Shown in pieces: positions 62,446 through 64,000 of a stretch of 64,000 nucleotides of DNA. The position numbers and the translations under genes were made by a program. The stretch covers positions 248,001-312,000 of the forward strand of contig PJFC01000002.1 of assembly GCA_003574885.1 (NCBI GenBank), in the 5' to 3' direction. Source of the stretch: Geobacter sp. (GTDB lineage Bacteria; Desulfobacterota; Desulfuromonadia; Geobacterales; Geobacteraceae). The notes under the pieces are model-generated. The model was not told the DNA's origin. It did no database searches and saw nothing but the letters and a program-made list of their open reading frames with translations. Within the stretch, counting starts at the first letter, position 1. The number at the start of each line of letters is the position of its first letter.

Positions 62446-62470
62446 GTTCATCCTCACAAAGTACGCTCGA

Positions 62471-63685
62471 TCATTGCCGCACAGTTGTTACCGCCGTTGC
62501 CTGGTCGACGTCCGCATCGTTGTCAACAACGGTGGCAGTCCAGGTTATATCCCCCAATACAGTGGGTGTGAATGGTGGGAATTTGAACATGACCGTTTCG
62601 GCCGGTGGTACGGAGACGTTGATGGTTTCGCTGTAGACCTGGTTGCCGTTCTGCATGCCGACCAGGGTTGCCGTGGAGGTCCCGGGGCCGGTCCCCTCAT
62701 TGAAGAGCCAGAGGTGGAAATTCACCGAGTTCGCCTTACCTTTGTCCTTCAGTTTGATCTCTTTGGTTGCCATGAACTTCTGGATGTCGAAGTCGAACTC
62801 GGTAAGCGGCGGTGTAGTGACGCCGCTCCCGGCAAGGTTCAGGACGGCCGGGTTGGTGACCGGGTCATTGCTGGTGATGTTCAGGCAGCCGGTGTCGGTA
62901 GTTGTATCCACTGGCGCGTAGACTACCGACAGGGTCTGACTGCTCCCCGGGGTGACCGTGAACGGCGCCGGCGGTGACCAGGTGAACTCCGTGCTGGTCC
63001 CGGTGCAGAGGGCGATAGCGGTGACGTTGAGATCAGCGGTGCCCGTGTTTTGCACCAGAGTTGTCAGTGTTGCGGACCCGCCGGTGAGGATGGAGCCGAA
63101 ATTCAGGGAGGCGGGGTTCAGGGCGATGCTCGGCGTTAGTACCGGGGTTACCGCGACCGTAAAGGAGTTGGTGCTGACGATTTCCTGCCCGTGTTCGGGG
63201 TTGTTCGGGTCGGGTGTCCAGCGTGGTCCGAAAAAGGCGCCGCTGGCGTCGAACTGGTTGCCGTACCAGGCGACGTTCCAGGTGTAATCTCCCGCTGCCG
63301 TGGGCGCCGGTGCGGTCAGGGTGATCGGGAAGCCGGAGCCGCCTCCAATTCCGGACGGGCCGGTGCTTCTTGCCAGCTCAACCATGTTCTGGTCATAGAG
63401 GATCGCACGAATCCATCCTGTCCGGTAGCCACCGGTAATGTTGACGCTCACTGTTTCGCCGGGTGCATAGGTCTGTTTGTCGGTCGTGCCGGCAACGTTG
63501 AGGTCGCTTTTTGTGCTGTCCGTGTGTACGCCGTGGGCGTGGCAGCCGTTGCATGTTGAAGTCGCGCCATGGCAGTCGGCACAGTTGGTGGTGTAGTAAC
63601 CCGAAAATGCATGTGAATTAGGTACCCACGACATCCAGGCGGCGAGCGCCAGAATGCAACAGAATACCAAGGATGCTTTTTTCAT
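62471..63685 (-). CDS. Secreted diheme protein with ASH-type beta domain (diheme 2)
   Basis: A 404-aa protein. It has a signal peptide (1-26) and CADCH (35-39) and CNGCH (45-49). A beta domain with YAPGETVSVNITGGYRTGW is about 75% identical by eye to the N-terminal half of the 28135-29427 protein. After residue 190 it diverges. An HYDIN/ASH-like domain (LNPASLNFGSILTGGSAT onward) replaces the five repeats, followed by an Ig-like C-terminal domain. GGAG lies before the ATG. It is probably periplasmic or extracellular. Confidence 0.78.
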   Translation of the reverse strand: MKKASLVFCCILALAAWMSWVPNSHAFSGYYTTNCADCHGATSTCNGCHAHGVHTDSTKSDLNVAGTTDKQTYAPGETVSVNITGGYRTGWIRAILYDQNMVELARSTGPSGIGGGSGFPITLTAPAPTAAGDYTWNVAWYGNQFDASGAFFGPRWTPDPNNPEHGQEIVSTNSFTVAVTPVLTPSIALNPASLNFGSILTGGSATLTTLVQNTGTADLNVTAIALCTGTSTEFTWSPPAPFTVTPGSSQTLSVVYAPVDTTTDTGCLNITSNDPVTNPAVLNLAGSGVTTPPLTEFDFDIQKFMATKEIKLKDKGKANSVNFHLWLFNEGTGPGTSTATLVGMQNGNQVYSETINVSVPPAETVMFKFPPFTPTVLGDITWTATVVDNDADVDQATAVTTVRQ

Positions 63686-64000
63686 GACGAGTTCTCCTTT
63701 TGATGATTTACGTATGAAACTGATTCAAGTTTAGCTGATTATGTGACCCACTGGACTCACCCCCTTTTTACTGTGACGGTTGATCCGAGAGCAGGTCGGA
63801 ACGTCAAGCTCTCGTGGTGCCGGCCCTGGAAGAAAAGGTGCAATAAATGGGTTACTGCGGTGGAAAGTACCGAGGATTGTCAGTGACAGGAAAGGGAAGT
63901 CGACAAGGCGCTCATGTATGAGAGACTGTATGAAAATATCTGTTAATCCCATCTCCAAGAATAGGTTGATGTACTATTGTTTCAAATATAGTCGTTATAG
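63686..64000. other. Window end without a recognisable gene
   Basis: This is upstream DNA of the diheme 2 gene. No GEMM-type core (GGAAAGCC with GCCGGGTTGCC) is seen on either strand here, unlike upstream of the related gene at 28135. No supported ORF. Confidence 0.45.

Noticed and set aside
63686-64000. Possible second GEMM riboswitch upstream of diheme 2
   Set aside because: The invariant GGAAAGCC and GCCGGGTTGCC cores were not found on either strand.

Overview
The window looks like chromosome of a Geobacter-type deltaproteobacterium (Desulfuromonadota). The pointers are secreted c-type cytochromes with CxxCH motifs, two very large secreted multicopper oxidases, a GEMM-class cyclic-dinucleotide riboswitch in front of a diheme protein, and a Wzx/Wzy exopolysaccharide cluster. 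This assignment is an inference from gene content, not from a database match.

Layout. (1) 1-5874, + strand: housekeeping and sugar-nucleotide genes: rsmA 3' end, UDP-glucose dehydrogenase, UDP-glucuronate decarboxylase, a FtsB/DivIC-like protein, a 53-aa Cys-rich protein overlapping argS, and a SPOR protein. (2) 5982-17829: an initiator tRNA-fMet used as attachment site, followed by an 11.7-kb integrated element bounded by a 52-bp direct repeat (6014-6065 and 17744-17795). Its left end has a tyrosine integrase and AT-rich cargo: a YDYG-repeat protein, a YaaC-like protein, a membrane protein followed by a run of tiny proline-rich ORFs, a 73-aa protein and a DUF2130 nuclease-like protein. Its right part has a leftward replication operon (RHH protein, 45-aa ORF, Rep_trans initiator, helicase-like ATPase, HTH protein) and small rightward ORFs. 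(3) 18070-20124: a radical SAM gene, a nitroreductase remnant and a thioredoxin-like protein lacking one active-site Cys. (4) 20875-27672: a large PAS/GAF histidine kinase, a receiver-kinase hybrid and an FN3-containing cytochrome lipoprotein. (5) 27988-29427: riboswitch plus diheme/repeat protein. (6) 29528-47821, - strand: a complete Wzx/Wzy-type exopolysaccharide locus (export, chain length, flippase, methyltransferases, glycosyltransferases, polymerase, glycosidase-like protein, Wzi). (7) 47972-59037, - strand: two giant multicopper oxidases interleaved with three FKBP-type prolyl isomerases, ending in a WecA-like initiating transferase that is in frame with one of the FKBPs. (8) 59626-62398: kinase, NarL-type regulator and receiver-AraC regulator. 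(9) 62471-63685: a second diheme protein.

How the parts fit. ugd and the decarboxylase can supply UDP-glucuronate and UDP-xylose. The WecA-like enzyme can load the lipid carrier, and the cluster can build, export and anchor a polysaccharide. The multicopper oxidases and diheme proteins are probably extracellular or surface redox proteins. Three of them end in the same five-fold repeat module, which points to a shared localisation or assembly function. The most novel signals are the micro-ORF array in the integrated element, the shared five-repeat C-terminus, the covarying hairpin pair near the replication genes, and the glycosyltransferase-FKBP in-frame fusion.
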